NCBI RefSeq assembly: GCF_030652235.1
Contig: NZ_JAUSBA010000004.1
Coordinates: 1 to 64,000, forward strand
Origin: Cypionkella sp.
GTDB lineage: Bacteria > Pseudomonadota > Alphaproteobacteria > Rhodobacterales > Rhodobacteraceae
Direction: 5' to 3'
DNA: 64,000 bases
Positions 19,783 through 31,132 of the stretch are shown here, piece by piece. The stretch's first letter is position 1, and every line of letters begins with the position of its first letter. Under the pieces are notes generated by a model. It saw only the letters and a program-made list of their open reading frames with translations. It searched no databases and was not told the DNA's origin. The position numbers and the translations under genes were made by a program.

Positions 19783-20265
19783 ATGCGGCTGACAATCGCA
19801 GAGCTGCGCGTGGGGCAGGGGGTGTTTGGCATCAGCCCATGCCCCGGTCGTGCCGGGTTCTACGCGGCCGACCTGATCGCGATCCAGCATTGGCAGCCAG
19901 CGCTGGTGGTCAGCTTTCTCACCGCCGAGGAACTTTCGCGCACTGCGCCCGGCCTTGGCGCAGTGCTGTCGCAATTCGGCATCCAATATGCGCATTTGCC
20001 CACCGCCGACTACGACACTCCAAGCGCAGGCTGGGCCGAAATCTCGGCCCGCGCCCACGGCGAACTGGCAAAGGGCCATAAAATTCTGCTGCATTGCATG
20101 GGCGGCTGCGGCAGATCCGGCACCGCCGCGTTGCGCTTGATGATCGAGGCCGGAGAAGCCCCGGAACCAGCGCTGAATCGTCTGCGCCAAGCCCGCCCTT
20201 GTGCGGTGGAAACGCCCGAGCAATTTCTCTGGGCCAGTCAGCCCTCAAACCAACCAAGCCGATAG
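19783..20265 (+). CDS. Protein-tyrosine/dual-specificity phosphatase-like protein
   Basis: LLHCMGGCGRSGTAALR matches the HCxxGxxR(S/T) P-loop. Confidence 0.82.
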   Translation: MRLTIAELRVGQGVFGISPCPGRAGFYAADLIAIQHWQPALVVSFLTAEELSRTAPGLGAVLSQFGIQYAHLPTADYDTPSAGWAEISARAHGELAKGHKILLHCMGGCGRSGTAALRLMIEAGEAPEPALNRLRQARPCAVETPEQFLWASQPSNQPSR

Positions 20266-20327
20266 AATCCAACCAAGAATTGCATTCATACGGGCTCAAA
20301 TATTCCGGGGGCTGGCCCCGATCAGCG

Positions 20328-21344
20328 TTAGCCCCCAGGCCGCCGCTTTGCCGCTGATTTCTTGGTATACTTCCCCGCCGCCCGCACCTTCGACACTTGC
20401 ATCGCCGAGGAATTCGCCTTTTCCTCTGCCCCCAGTTTGCGCCAAGACTCCAATCGTCGCGCATCGACTATGCCCGCTTTGATCGCCGCCTGCACCGCGC
20501 AGCCGGGCTCGACCGAATGTTTGCAATCGCGAAACCGACAGCCCGCTGCCAGTTCAATCAGATCGGAAAACAGCATATCAATGCCATCCGCTACATCGGT
20601 CAGCTGCAACTCGCGCACCCCCGGCGTGTCGATCAGCCAACCGCCTGCCGGCAATGCCAAAAGATAGCGCGAGGTGGTGGTGTGCCGCCCCTTGGCATCA
20701 TCTTCCCGCACCGGGCCAACCTCGAGCGCGCCGCCGGTCAAGCTGTTGGCGAGCGTGGATTTTCCGACGCCAGAAGACCCCAGTAAAACCACCGTCTGTC
20801 CTTCGCGACACCATGGGTCGAGTACGGACAAATCGCCGGATTTGGCGTTCAACGCCACCACCGCCATCCCCGCTGACAGGCCTTCCGCCCGCGTGATAAA
20901 AGGCCCGGCTTCGGCCATATCCGCCTTGGTCAGCACCACGACCGGGGTGATCCCGGCAGAATGGGCGAGCACCAGATAGCGCTCCAACCGGGCCTCGTTG
21001 AAATCGGCGTTGCAAGAGGTGACCACGAACATCGTATCGACATTCGCCGCAATCAACTGTGCCACCGTCCCGGTGCCCGCCGCGCGGCGTTGCAACAGGC
21101 TGATGCGGTCCAGCACCCGACCCACACGCGGCCCGTCCGCCAGCACCCAATCGCCCACCGCCATCCCCGCCACCGAAAGCGTCGGCGGGCACAGCAATTC
21201 GACCGCTCCCGAAGCCGTCAAAGCTTGCACCCTTGCGCGATGCAACGAACTTAACCGTGCAGGCACAAACCCCGCATCTTCCTCGGTCACCTGTTCAGAG
21301 AAATGGTCAGACCAGCCCAAGCTTGGCAGCGTAAAATCAGGCAA
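20328..21344 (-). CDS. rsgA: Small ribosomal subunit biogenesis GTPase RsgA (TTG start proposed)
   Basis: Circularly permuted GTPase: LTKADMAE, LLGSSGVGKSTLANSLTG, LIDTPGVRELQL; C-terminal CRFRDCKHSVEPGCAV zinc motif. Confidence 0.94.
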   Translation of the reverse strand: MPDFTLPSLGWSDHFSEQVTEEDAGFVPARLSSLHRARVQALTASGAVELLCPPTLSVAGMAVGDWVLADGPRVGRVLDRISLLQRRAAGTGTVAQLIAANVDTMFVVTSCNADFNEARLERYLVLAHSAGITPVVVLTKADMAEAGPFITRAEGLSAGMAVVALNAKSGDLSVLDPWCREGQTVVLLGSSGVGKSTLANSLTGGALEVGPVREDDAKGRHTTTSRYLLALPAGGWLIDTPGVRELQLTDVADGIDMLFSDLIELAAGCRFRDCKHSVEPGCAVQAAIKAGIVDARRLESWRKLGAEEKANSSAMQVSKVRAAGKYTKKSAAKRRPGG

Positions 21345-21467
21345 ACGGCATCCTTTTCGGCCCCAACCGGGCAAGCCGCAGCTTACGCGCGCAGGGGCGT
21401 TGCGGCAAGCGGGGGCTTGCACCTGATCCGGCAAACCCGCACCCTGCGATCAAAAGGAGCCTGCCCC

Positions 21468-22019
21468 ATGACCGCCCACATGCCCGCCAAAGCCGCCGCC
21501 CGCATCGCGATCCTGACCGTGTCAGACCGTGCGTCAAAAGGCGAATATCAAGACCGGGGTGGCCCGGCAGCCGAGGAATGGCTGCGCCGCATCATCACCA
21601 CGCCCATCGAAATCCTGCGCCGCATCACCCCAGATGGCCGCGCCGCAGTGGCCCGCGAACTTAGTGATCTGGCGGATAACTGGCAGGCCGATCTGATCCT
21701 TGCCACCGGCGGCACTGGCCCCAGCCCGCGCGATCAGACGCCCGAGGCGATGGCCGATGTGATCAATATGGAATTGCCGGGCTTTGGCGAGGCGATGCGG
21801 ACGGCCAATGGCCGGGTGGTTGCCACAGCTATCTTATCGCGCCAGTCGGCAGGCGTGCGCGGTAAGACCCTGATCATCACGCTGCCCGGCAGCCCCAACG
21901 CCATTGCCACCAGCCTAGAGGCGGTGTTCGCCGCCGTACCCTATTGCCTAGACCTGATCGGCGGGGCTTGGGTTGAAACCTACCCCGCGATCATCAAGGC
22001 GCATCGCCCGAAAACCTAA
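21468..22019 (+). CDS. moaB: Molybdenum cofactor biosynthesis protein MoaB/Mog
   Basis: AILTVSDRASKGEYQDRGGP, LATGGTGPSPRDQTPEA, LIITLPGSPNAIATSLEAV. Confidence 0.92.
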   Translation: MTAHMPAKAAARIAILTVSDRASKGEYQDRGGPAAEEWLRRIITTPIEILRRITPDGRAAVARELSDLADNWQADLILATGGTGPSPRDQTPEAMADVINMELPGFGEAMRTANGRVVATAILSRQSAGVRGKTLIITLPGSPNAIATSLEAVFAAVPYCLDLIGGAWVETYPAIIKAHRPKT

Positions 22020-22106
22020 GGCCTATCCCTTCCCCGCGGGGAATGACTTGTGGTTGGAGCTGCAATTTCGCGGATTTTCCACAACATGTTGTGTTTCCGG
22101 GCGACT

Positions 22107-22505
22107 TCAGGCCCCCACACCCTGCTGCGGCAGCAACTGCACGGCGTTGATCTGCCAGCCCTCGGCCGTCTCGACCATCATATAATCCAGCAGATAGGTC
22201 CGCCCGCCGGCATCGGTGATCATCACCCGCTGCCACAGATTGCCCGCCACCGTGCGCAGTTCCAGCATCCGCACAGCGTCATGCCGCCAGACCATCGGAT
22301 AGACCTTTTCGACCATCTCGCCAAACTGATCCGGCGTGCCGAAAATGCCTTTGATATTGGGCGAGGCATAGGTCCAAGCCTTGCCAATATCGCGGGCGTT
22401 GAAGGCATCAAGCTGCCGTTGAATGGTTTGTTGAATAGGCACTTCCTGCGCCATAGCGGGCAAGGCAAGCCCGGCTAAAGCGGCAACATATAGGTAAAGT
22501 CGCAT
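22107..22505 (-). CDS. DUF4864 domain-containing secreted protein
   Basis: Signal peptide; IQQTIQRQLDAFNARDIGKAWTYASPNIKGIFGTPDQF; DYMMVETAEGWQINAV. Confidence 0.8.
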   Translation of the reverse strand: MRLYLYVAALAGLALPAMAQEVPIQQTIQRQLDAFNARDIGKAWTYASPNIKGIFGTPDQFGEMVEKVYPMVWRHDAVRMLELRTVAGNLWQRVMITDAGGRTYLLDYMMVETAEGWQINAVQLLPQQGVGA

Positions 22506-22621
22506 CGCAACACCTCTTACCACCGTCCCCAATTTCAAAGGTAAACCAGCGCAAGGTTTCGTCAAATAGAAACCCCCGGCACACACGCTAGCGTTGAGCC
22601 GAGGGAGTTTTTTTCAGCAGA

Positions 22622-24202
22622 TCAGGCGATAAGGTCGCCGTTCAAGCCGCGATCGAGCAGCGCAATCGTCTCCTCCACGCCATAAAGCGCGATAAAGCCG
22701 CCAAAGCGCGGGCCGTCCGAGGCGCCGAGCAAGACCTCATACAAAGCCTTGAACCAATCGCGCAAAGGCTCGAATGCATGGTCCTTGCCAACCGCGAAGA
22801 CCATGCTTTGCAGCGCTTCGTCGTCCAAGCCGCCGTCCCACGCCACCAACCGCGCGCGCAGATCCAGCATCGCAGCGCGTTCCTGATCGGAAGGCAGGCG
22901 GAACACCCGTGTCGGTGCAATCCGGTCGGCGAAATAGCGCAGGGCATAGCCCGCCGCTGCATCCAGATCGGGGTTGCCTTCCGGCGAGGCATCCGGCGCA
23001 TAGCGCTTGATAAAGCCCCAGAGGCCGCGCGCATCCTTTGCCCCCGACACCGATGCAAGGTTCAACAGCATCGAGAACGGCACCACCATTTTCGACGCAG
23101 GCGGGTTGCCCTTGTGGATGTGCCAGACCGGATTGTTGACCTGCTGATCCAGATCCTGCGCAGGGTAAGCCCGCAACTGCTGGTGATATTCATCCATCGC
23201 GCGCGGGATCACATCGAAATGCATCCGTTTCGCGGTTTTGGGCTTTTGATACATGAAATACGACAGGCTTTCCGACGAAGCATAGAGCAGCCATTCGTCA
23301 ATCGTCAGGCCATTGCCTTTGGATTTGGAAATCTTCTGGCCCTGATCGTCGAGGAACAGCTCATAGCTCATATGGTTCGGCTTGCGGCCCCCCAACACTT
23401 CACAAATCCCGTCATAAATCGGGGTGTTGGTGGAATGGTCCTTGCCATACATCTCAAAATCGACATCCAGCGCCGCCCAGCGCGCGCCGAAATCGGGCTT
23501 CCATTGCAGTTTGACGCGGCCGCCGGTGACCGGAAGCGTCCATTCGCGCCCCGTTTCATCATCAAAGGTGATGGTGTGATTGACCGCATCGACGTTCTTC
23601 ATCGGCACATACATCACCCGCCCGGTTTCGGGATGGATCGGCAGGAAGCAGGAATAGGTCTGCTGGCGTTCTTCGCGCAAGCTGGCCAGCATGATCTTCA
23701 TGATCGCGTCATAGCGCTCGGTCGCCAGCTTTAGCGTATCGTCGAATTTGCCCGATTTATAGAATTCGGTGGCGCTGATGAACTCATATTCAAAACCAAA
23801 GGTATCGAGAAACCGCCGCAGCATAGCGTTGTTATGCGCGCCAAAGCTGTCAAACTCACCGTAAGGGTCCGGCACCGAGGTCAGTGGCCTCTGCATATGC
23901 TCGTGCAGCATATCCTGCTGCGGCACGTTTTCCGGCACCTTGCGCATCCCGTCGACGTCATCGGAAAAACAGATCAACCGCGTCGGAATGTCCGAGATCG
24001 TCTCAAACGCCCGCCGGATCATCGTCGTCCGCGCGACCTCGCCAAAGGTGCCGATATGCGGCAGACCCGACGGGCCATAACCGGTTTCAAACAGCACATA
24101 GCCCTTTTCCGGTGCCTTTTTCTCAAAGCGTTTCAGCAGCGCGCGGGCCTCTTCAAAGGGCCAAGCTTTCGATTTCATCCCAGCATCGCGCAAAGCGGAC
24201 AT
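22622..24202 (-). CDS. lysS: Lysyl-tRNA synthetase, class I
   Basis: [22 protein letters not shown] (HIGH-type), [11 protein letters not shown] (KMSKS-type); class I LysRS organisation. Confidence 0.95.
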   Translation of the reverse strand: MSALRDAGMKSKAWPFEEARALLKRFEKKAPEKGYVLFETGYGPSGLPHIGTFGEVARTTMIRRAFETISDIPTRLICFSDDVDGMRKVPENVPQQDMLHEHMQRPLTSVPDPYGEFDSFGAHNNAMLRRFLDTFGFEYEFISATEFYKSGKFDDTLKLATERYDAIMKIMLASLREERQQTYSCFLPIHPETGRVMYVPMKNVDAVNHTITFDDETGREWTLPVTGGRVKLQWKPDFGARWAALDVDFEMYGKDHSTNTPIYDGICEVLGGRKPNHMSYELFLDDQGQKISKSKGNGLTIDEWLLYASSESLSYFMYQKPKTAKRMHFDVIPRAMDEYHQQLRAYPAQDLDQQVNNPVWHIHKGNPPASKMVVPFSMLLNLASVSGAKDARGLWGFIKRYAPDASPEGNPDLDAAAGYALRYFADRIAPTRVFRLPSDQERAAMLDLRARLVAWDGGLDDEALQSMVFAVGKDHAFEPLRDWFKALYEVLLGASDGPRFGGFIALYGVEETIALLDRGLNGDLIA

Positions 24203-24311
24203 CGCGGCATACTCCAACGCGTGACGACCCCATGTCATCACAAGCCCTTGTCCTCTATTGCCGCCAAGCCCGCAGGTCAATATTCTGCACCGCAACAATA
24301 GGAGAGCAGCC

Positions 24312-24734
24312 GTGCCCGATACCCCCCCCTCGCTGTCGCCCCAAGACGCATTGCTGGCCGTGATGATCGCTGTCTCGGCATCAGACGAGAACATGCGCAC
24401 CGCCGAACTGGTGGCGATTCAACGCACCGTCAACCATATGCCGGTGTTCGCGAATTACGACGCCGATCGCATCCGGGTGGTGGCACAAACGGTGTTTGAT
24501 CTGTTTGAGGAAGAAGATGGCCTTGAAGCGTTATTCGGCCTGATCCGCGATGCTTTGCCCGAACGGTTGAATGAAACCGCCTATGCGCTTGCCTGCGATG
24601 TCGCCACCGCGGATGGCAGCCTGCGCGAAGTCGAGTTGCGCATGCTGGAGGAGGTGCGCGAAGAGCTGAACATCGATCGCCTGCACGCCGCAGCCATCGA
24701 ATGGGGCGCGCGGGTGCGGCATCTGCGGCCCTAA
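24312..24734 (+). CDS. TerB-family (tellurite-resistance-like) protein
   Basis: [25 protein letters not shown] ... [32 protein letters not shown]. Confidence 0.82.
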   Translation: MPDTPPSLSPQDALLAVMIAVSASDENMRTAELVAIQRTVNHMPVFANYDADRIRVVAQTVFDLFEEEDGLEALFGLIRDALPERLNETAYALACDVATADGSLREVELRMLEEVREELNIDRLHAAAIEWGARVRHLRP

Positions 24735-24988
24735 GGCAGCGCCCCGGTGTGGCCGATGCCCGCGATGCAAGCGCGTCAGATCTAAGTTGAATCGAAAATC
24801 GCGGCCTTTTGCATGCGCTTGAACGCGTTTTTCGATTAAAGATCTTTTAACCAAAACCTGACACGCTCTTGCGAATGCAGAGCGGGCATTTGGCAATCTG
24901 AAACGTGCCACTGATGGCAATCCACCCCGCAAAGCCCGTTGACCGATAGATGCGACTTGGCCAAACTCTGGCGCATGGGGGAGCCACC

Positions 24989-25597
24989 ATGTTGATGTTT
25001 TCGCGCTTTATAGATCGAGGCACCGAGATGATCGGCAAGGCGGTTGGCTGGTTTGTTCTGGCCGCCATTCTGCTGAGTGCCGGCAATGCGGTGGTGCGCA
25101 AGCTGTTCAACAGTTCGTCCAACGCGCTGCTCGAGGCGCAATGGTATCTTTACGGCGCGGCATTTCTGCTGGCGGCGGCCTATACGCTGCGACAAAACGA
25201 GCATATCCGCATCGACATCGTCTATGGCGCGCTGTCGCGGCGCACCCAGCACTGGATTGATCTGCTGGGCCATCTGTTCTTCCTGATGCCCTTCGCGATC
25301 CTGATGGATGTGTATTTCACCTCATATGTGCTGCAATCCTACCATTCTGGCGAAACATCGAACAACGCGGGCGGTCTGACCCTGTGGCCTGCCAAGGCAC
25401 TGCTGTTGATCGGGATGTTGCTTTTGACACTGCAAGGCGTTTCGGAAATCATCAAGAAAATCGCGGTGATGCGGGGCATCATCCCCGATCCTACCCCATT
25501 CGTATCCAGCCACGAGGCTGCCGCGTTGGAAGGTGCTGAATTGGCCGAAAAACTCGCGGCCATCCAAGCCGAAGCCGACAAGGAAGCCCGCAAATGA
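24989..25597 (+). CDS. TRAP transporter small permease (DctQ-type)
   Basis: Four TM helices, LEAQWYLYGAAFLLAAAYTLRQNEHIRIDI; precedes the large permease with overlapping ends. Confidence 0.93.
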   Translation: MLMFSRFIDRGTEMIGKAVGWFVLAAILLSAGNAVVRKLFNSSSNALLEAQWYLYGAAFLLAAAYTLRQNEHIRIDIVYGALSRRTQHWIDLLGHLFFLMPFAILMDVYFTSYVLQSYHSGETSNNAGGLTLWPAKALLLIGMLLLTLQGVSEIIKKIAVMRGIIPDPTPFVSSHEAAALEGAELAEKLAAIQAEADKEARK

Positions 25598-27360
25598 TGG
25601 AACTTATCGCGCAGAACATGGCGCCGATCATGTTCGTCTCGCTGGTGGTGTTTCTGCTGGCGGGCTATCCGGTGGCATTTTCGCTTGCCGCCAATGGCCT
25701 GCTGTTCTTCGTCTTTGGCGTGTTTCTGGCCCCGTTGTCCGAAGGCACCATCACGCTGGATTGGCCGCTGCTGTATGCGCTGCCCGAACGGTTCTGGGGG
25801 GTGATGCAGAACGAAACGCTGTTGGCGATCCCGTTCTTTACCTTCATGGGCATCGTGCTGGAGCGATCCGGCATGGCCGAGGATCTCTTGGAAACCATCG
25901 GCCAATTGTTCGGCCCGGTGCGTGGGGGGCTTGCCTATGCGGTGATCATCGTCGGCGCATTGCTGGCAGCCACCACGGGCGTTGTCGCGGCTTCGGTCAT
26001 TGCCATGGGTTTGATTTCGCTGCCGATCATGCTGCGCTATGGCTATGATCGTCGGATGGCCAGCGGGGTGATTGCGGCCTCGGGCACCTTGGCGCAGATC
26101 ATTCCGCCCTCGCTGGTGCTGATCATTCTGGCCGACCAGTTGGGTCGCTCGGTCGGCGATATGTACAAGGGCGCGATGGTGCCGGGCCTGGTGCTGACCG
26201 GGCTGTATATGACGTATGTGTTCCTCGTCAGCATGTTTCGCCCCAACTGGGTCCCGGCGCTGCCGAAAGAGGCCCGCACCTTGGGCAATGGCGTCACTTC
26301 ACTGGTGGTGTCACTGCTGATCGCGGCGGTAATGGGCTATCTGATCATCAAGGCCCTGCTGCCGCGCTATGGCGAAGGCGCTGATATCATTGGCGCTTCT
26401 GTCGCCATCATCGCGATCTATGTTGCAGCCCTGCTGGATCGGGCGCTGAAGATAAACCTGATGTCAAAGCTGTGCTCGCAAGTGATCGTCGTGCTGATCC
26501 CACCGCTGGCGCTGATCTTTCTGGTGCTGGGCACGATCTATCTTGGCATCGCCACCCCGACCGAGGGCGGCGCGATGGGGGCGGTCGGTTCATTGTTTCT
26601 TGCAGGGATCAAAGGCCGCTTGAACCTGTCAGTGATCCAACAAGCTCTTGCTTCCACGACCCGGCTGTCGTCCTTCGTGATGTTCATCCTGCTTGGTGCG
26701 CGGGTGTTCTCGCTGACGTTTTACGGCGTGCAAGGCCATCTTTGGGTTGAACACCTGCTGACCGCAATGCCGGGCGGCCAGTTGGGCTTCCTGATTGGGG
26801 TGTCTGTTCTGGTGTTCCTGCTGGCGTTCTTCCTCGATTTCTTCGAGTTGGCCTTCATCCTCGTGCCCTTGCTCGCCCCAGTGGCCGACAAACTGGGCAT
26901 CGACCTGATCTGGTTCGGCGTCATCCTTGGCGTCAACATGCAAACCTCGTTCATGCACCCGCCGTTCGGCTTTTCGCTGTTCTACCTGCGCTCGGTCGCG
27001 CCGACAGAGCCGTTTATTGACAAGGTGACAGGCAAACTGACGGCTCCGGTCAAGACCAGCCAGATCTATTGGGGGGCGGTGCCGTTCGTGATCATCCAAG
27101 TGGTGATGATCGGTCTGGTGATCGGTTTCCCGCAGATGGTGATGCATTACAAAGGCGCTGTGGTCGACACCTCGCATGTCACTTTCACCGCGCCGAATTC
27201 CGGCCTGGGTGGGCTGGGGGGCTTGGGCGGCTTGGATGGCGGGCTTGGCACTGGCTTGGGGGGCAGCGCCACACCCGCCGCGCCCGCGCCGTCGGGCAAT
27301 GACCTGCTGTCGCAACCGCCCAGCTTTGGCACCACAAAGCCAGCAGCCCCAGCACCATAA
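25594..27360 (+). CDS. TRAP transporter large permease (DctM-type), with Gly/Leu/Pro/Ala-rich C-terminal extension
   Basis: IPFFTFMGIVLERSGMAEDLLETIG, ASGTLAQIIPPSLVLIILAD, ATPTEGGAMGAVGSL. Confidence 0.94.
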   Translation: MMELIAQNMAPIMFVSLVVFLLAGYPVAFSLAANGLLFFVFGVFLAPLSEGTITLDWPLLYALPERFWGVMQNETLLAIPFFTFMGIVLERSGMAEDLLETIGQLFGPVRGGLAYAVIIVGALLAATTGVVAASVIAMGLISLPIMLRYGYDRRMASGVIAASGTLAQIIPPSLVLIILADQLGRSVGDMYKGAMVPGLVLTGLYMTYVFLVSMFRPNWVPALPKEARTLGNGVTSLVVSLLIAAVMGYLIIKALLPRYGEGADIIGASVAIIAIYVAALLDRALKINLMSKLCSQVIVVLIPPLALIFLVLGTIYLGIATPTEGGAMGAVGSLFLAGIKGRLNLSVIQQALASTTRLSSFVMFILLGARVFSLTFYGVQGHLWVEHLLTAMPGGQLGFLIGVSVLVFLLAFFLDFFELAFILVPLLAPVADKLGIDLIWFGVILGVNMQTSFMHPPFGFSLFYLRSVAPTEPFIDKVTGKLTAPVKTSQIYWGAVPFVIIQVVMIGLVIGFPQMVMHYKGAVVDTSHVTFTAPNSGLGGLGGLGGLDGGLGTGLGGSATPAAPAPSGNDLLSQPPSFGTTKPAAPAP

Positions 27361-27379
27361 CCCCATTGCGCTGAACGCA

Positions 27380-27420
27380 CGAAAAAGCCCCCGCCGAGCA
27401 ATCGACAGGGGCTTTTCTTA
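27380..27420. terminator. Bidirectional intrinsic terminator between convergent TRAP genes
   Basis: AAAAAGCCCC...GGGGCTTTTC stem between dctM-type (+) and dctP-type (-) genes. Confidence 0.75.
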
Positions 27421-27431
27421 AAGCAATGCGC

Positions 27432-28553
<1,122 letters not shown>

Positions 28554-28810
28554 TTAATGCAATAGCGAAGTCCGGCTTGGGGTCATCCACCCTTCCCGAG
28601 ACAGGGCAAGACTACACTCTGCGGTGGTTCTGTCTACGCGCTTGGAGCGCGGGCTTGCGCATTCAAACCAGAAATCCCCGCGTGTTTTCCCTGTGATGCA
28701 GCATGACGTGAAGGCAGCAAGCCAACAGGGCGGGTGGGTGTGCAGCGGCCTCATCGCAGTCCGGATGGTTGCTTAAAGCGATCCGCGTTTCTGGGTTAAA
28801 CACGCTTCGT

Positions 28811-30304
28811 CTAAAGATAGGCCTGCCCCCAGCGGTTTAACAATTGGCCCTGCAAGCGATGTGCCCGCCGCACCCAAGCCTTGTCGCCCTCGGGTGATTC
28901 CCGGTTCCACACCGGCACAGCCGCGCGGCGCGGCAGATCAGCGGTGAAGATCGCAAAGGCCAGCGACCGCCCCCCCGGTGCATCGACATACCCCGACAGG
29001 TTAGAGACGAAATTCATCGTGCCACTTTTCGCCGAAACCCGCGCCGCGCTGCCCGGTTTGGCGGCTTTGGCCGCAGGCTTACCGTCCTGCTGCGGCAGAT
29101 CGGCGGATTTCAGCAGATCGTGCAGCAGCGAAAGCCGCTTATCCTGCCGCGCCTTGATCATCACCTGCACCATCTCTGCCGGGCTGATCCGGGTTTTCGG
29201 CCCCAGCCCGGAATGATCGCCAAACACCGCTTGCACGCCAAACCGCCGCCGCGCCCAAGTGGTCATCACCGCCGCCGAGCCCTCCAGCGTGCCCGCGCCC
29301 GAGGCCGCAAGCCCCACCGCCTCGGCCGTCAGATTGGTTGAGAATTTCAGCATCTTGCGCAGCAGATCCGGCAAAGCCTCGGACTCGTGCCGCACAATCT
29401 CTGCCGACTTTGGCAAAGCATACACCACCTCGGCCTTAGGCAGCTTGATGCCCTGCGCCGCGCACAGGGTCTGGAACACTTCCGCCACATAGGTCGCCGC
29501 ATGGCGCACCGGCAGCCAGCGCGAGCCCTCGCGCCCCAAAGCCCGTCGCGCCACTGACCAATTGTCCCGCGCCGCCCCCGCTTCATAGGCAAACACCGGC
29601 ACGTCCCGATCCACCACCTGCATCGAGGCCATCATCACGGGCGGCACAAACCGCGCACCTTCGGCGTTCATCGCCAAAGAATAGCCGTCATTCACCGCTT
29701 TCCAGACGAAATTCACCCGGTTGAAATTCAGCATCAGCCCCGAAATCGCCGGATTATAGCCAACGAAATCCGGTTGATCGGTGGCAATCTCGGCCCGCTC
29801 TGGCAGCGCCCCGGCATAAGCGATGAATTTCCCCGTCACCTCGCGCAGACCCGAGGCCGCCAGTGCCGCCACCAGATCGCCCATCTTATCGGTGTCAAAG
29901 GTTGGATCACCGCCCCCCGCCAAGATCAAATCACCGTCGAGCCGCCCATTCGCCACCGCACCTGTCCGCATCACCCGCGTCACAAAGCGATGCTTAACCC
30001 CCAGCTTTTCCAGCGCAAACGCCGTCGTCACGGCTTTGGTCACACTTGCAGGCGGCATTTCCAACGCCTCACCGGAAGCTTCCAACACCTGACCCGAGGC
30101 CAGATCGACCACGCAATAGCCCACCGCCCCGGTCAGCTTGGCCGCCGCCACCAAAGCCGCAGCGCCCGCGTCCGCAGACGTGACCAGCGGGCGCGGACTT
30201 GGCCGCGCGCGGGGCCGCAGCGACACGGCAGGCGCTTGCGCCCATGTAGGCAGCGCAGCCCCCGCCAGCAGCCCGCCCAACACCCACCTGCGCCCTACCA
30301 GCAT
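28811..30304 (-). CDS. dacB: D-alanyl-D-alanine carboxypeptidase/endopeptidase (PBP4 family)
   Basis: PPASVTKAVTTAFALEKLG (SxxK), AVFGDHSGLGPKTRIS (SxN region), SAKSGTMNFVSNLSGYV (KSGT). Confidence 0.93.
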   Translation of the reverse strand: MLVGRRWVLGGLLAGAALPTWAQAPAVSLRPRARPSPRPLVTSADAGAAALVAAAKLTGAVGYCVVDLASGQVLEASGEALEMPPASVTKAVTTAFALEKLGVKHRFVTRVMRTGAVANGRLDGDLILAGGGDPTFDTDKMGDLVAALAASGLREVTGKFIAYAGALPERAEIATDQPDFVGYNPAISGLMLNFNRVNFVWKAVNDGYSLAMNAEGARFVPPVMMASMQVVDRDVPVFAYEAGAARDNWSVARRALGREGSRWLPVRHAATYVAEVFQTLCAAQGIKLPKAEVVYALPKSAEIVRHESEALPDLLRKMLKFSTNLTAEAVGLAASGAGTLEGSAAVMTTWARRRFGVQAVFGDHSGLGPKTRISPAEMVQVMIKARQDKRLSLLHDLLKSADLPQQDGKPAAKAAKPGSAARVSAKSGTMNFVSNLSGYVDAPGGRSLAFAIFTADLPRRAAVPVWNRESPEGDKAWVRRAHRLQGQLLNRWGQAYL

Positions 30305-30391
30305 CGCGGACTCCTTTGGTCATTCTTTGCGTATAAGTATCCTCACCGAAGGCTTTGGTGCAATCGCATGCCACGCCTGATCAAAAGCAAT

Positions 30392-30988
30392 TCACCGCTT
30401 CCACTCGCCCCGCGCCCGGATCGCACTGGAAGACGCGCCATTCATCGGGATGTTCACAAAACACCATGCCGGAGCTTTGCGTCCGCGCAAATTCTCGCCC
30501 CGGTCGACCTGATTGACCCGAAACGCCCGCGCGGCAACAGAGGTCCGCGCCGCCACTCCAGACCCCGGACGTGCCAAAACGCCCACAGGCACGCTGCGCA
30601 AAATATCCCGCCAGCGGTTCCAGCGGTGAAATTGCACCAGATTATCCGCCCCCATCAGCCAGACAAAATGCACGCCGGGATAAACACTGCGCAACTTGCG
30701 CAAAGTATCCGCCGTGGCCCGCGTGCCCAACCGCGCCTCTAGATCGGTAATCACCACGCGCGGATCGGGCATCACCGCCCGCGCCCGCGCCAACCGTTCC
30801 GCCATCGGGGCAGGCTGGCGCGCCTTCAGCGGATTGCCGGGGCTGACCAGCCACCACACCCGATCCAACCCCATCCGCTTGAGCGCTTCGCGGGTGATAT
30901 GCACATGCCCTTCATGCGCCGGATCAAACGATCCGCCCAGAAGGCCGATGACCATGCCTTTGGTCGCAATGGGAAACCCTGTTCTCAT
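30392..30988 (-). CDS. nadD: Nicotinate-nucleotide adenylyltransferase
   Basis: [43 protein letters not shown]. Confidence 0.95.
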   Translation of the reverse strand: MRTGFPIATKGMVIGLLGGSFDPAHEGHVHITREALKRMGLDRVWWLVSPGNPLKARQPAPMAERLARARAVMPDPRVVITDLEARLGTRATADTLRKLRSVYPGVHFVWLMGADNLVQFHRWNRWRDILRSVPVGVLARPGSGVAARTSVAARAFRVNQVDRGENLRGRKAPAWCFVNIPMNGASSSAIRARGEWKR

Positions 30989-31132
30989 GCCGCCATGTTT
31001 CTCTGAAGCCTTGCGGCTTTACAATCGCTTCCCGCATGACAAGCCCAAGACTGTGCCCGATCTGCGCCAACCCCTCTTGACGTCGCAAAATGCTTGACTA
31101 AGGTCAGGAAAAATACCTGACCGGGGCCAAAC

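Noticed and set aside
19703-19790. Possible SRP RNA (ffs) next to dnaX
   Set aside because: The gene is often near dnaX in Alphaproteobacteria, but no GGTCCGGAAGGAAGCA-like motif was seen here on either strand.
20295-20318. AAATATTCCGGGGGCTGGCCCC as another copy of the dispersed 3' element
   Set aside because: Shares only the AAATATTCC prefix and a generic GC hairpin; not close enough to count as a copy.
24312-24734. TerB-like gene as a marker of a tellurite/phage-defence ter operon
   Set aside because: It stands alone, with no other ter genes nearby; TerB-like domains are common housekeeping proteins in Rhodobacteraceae.
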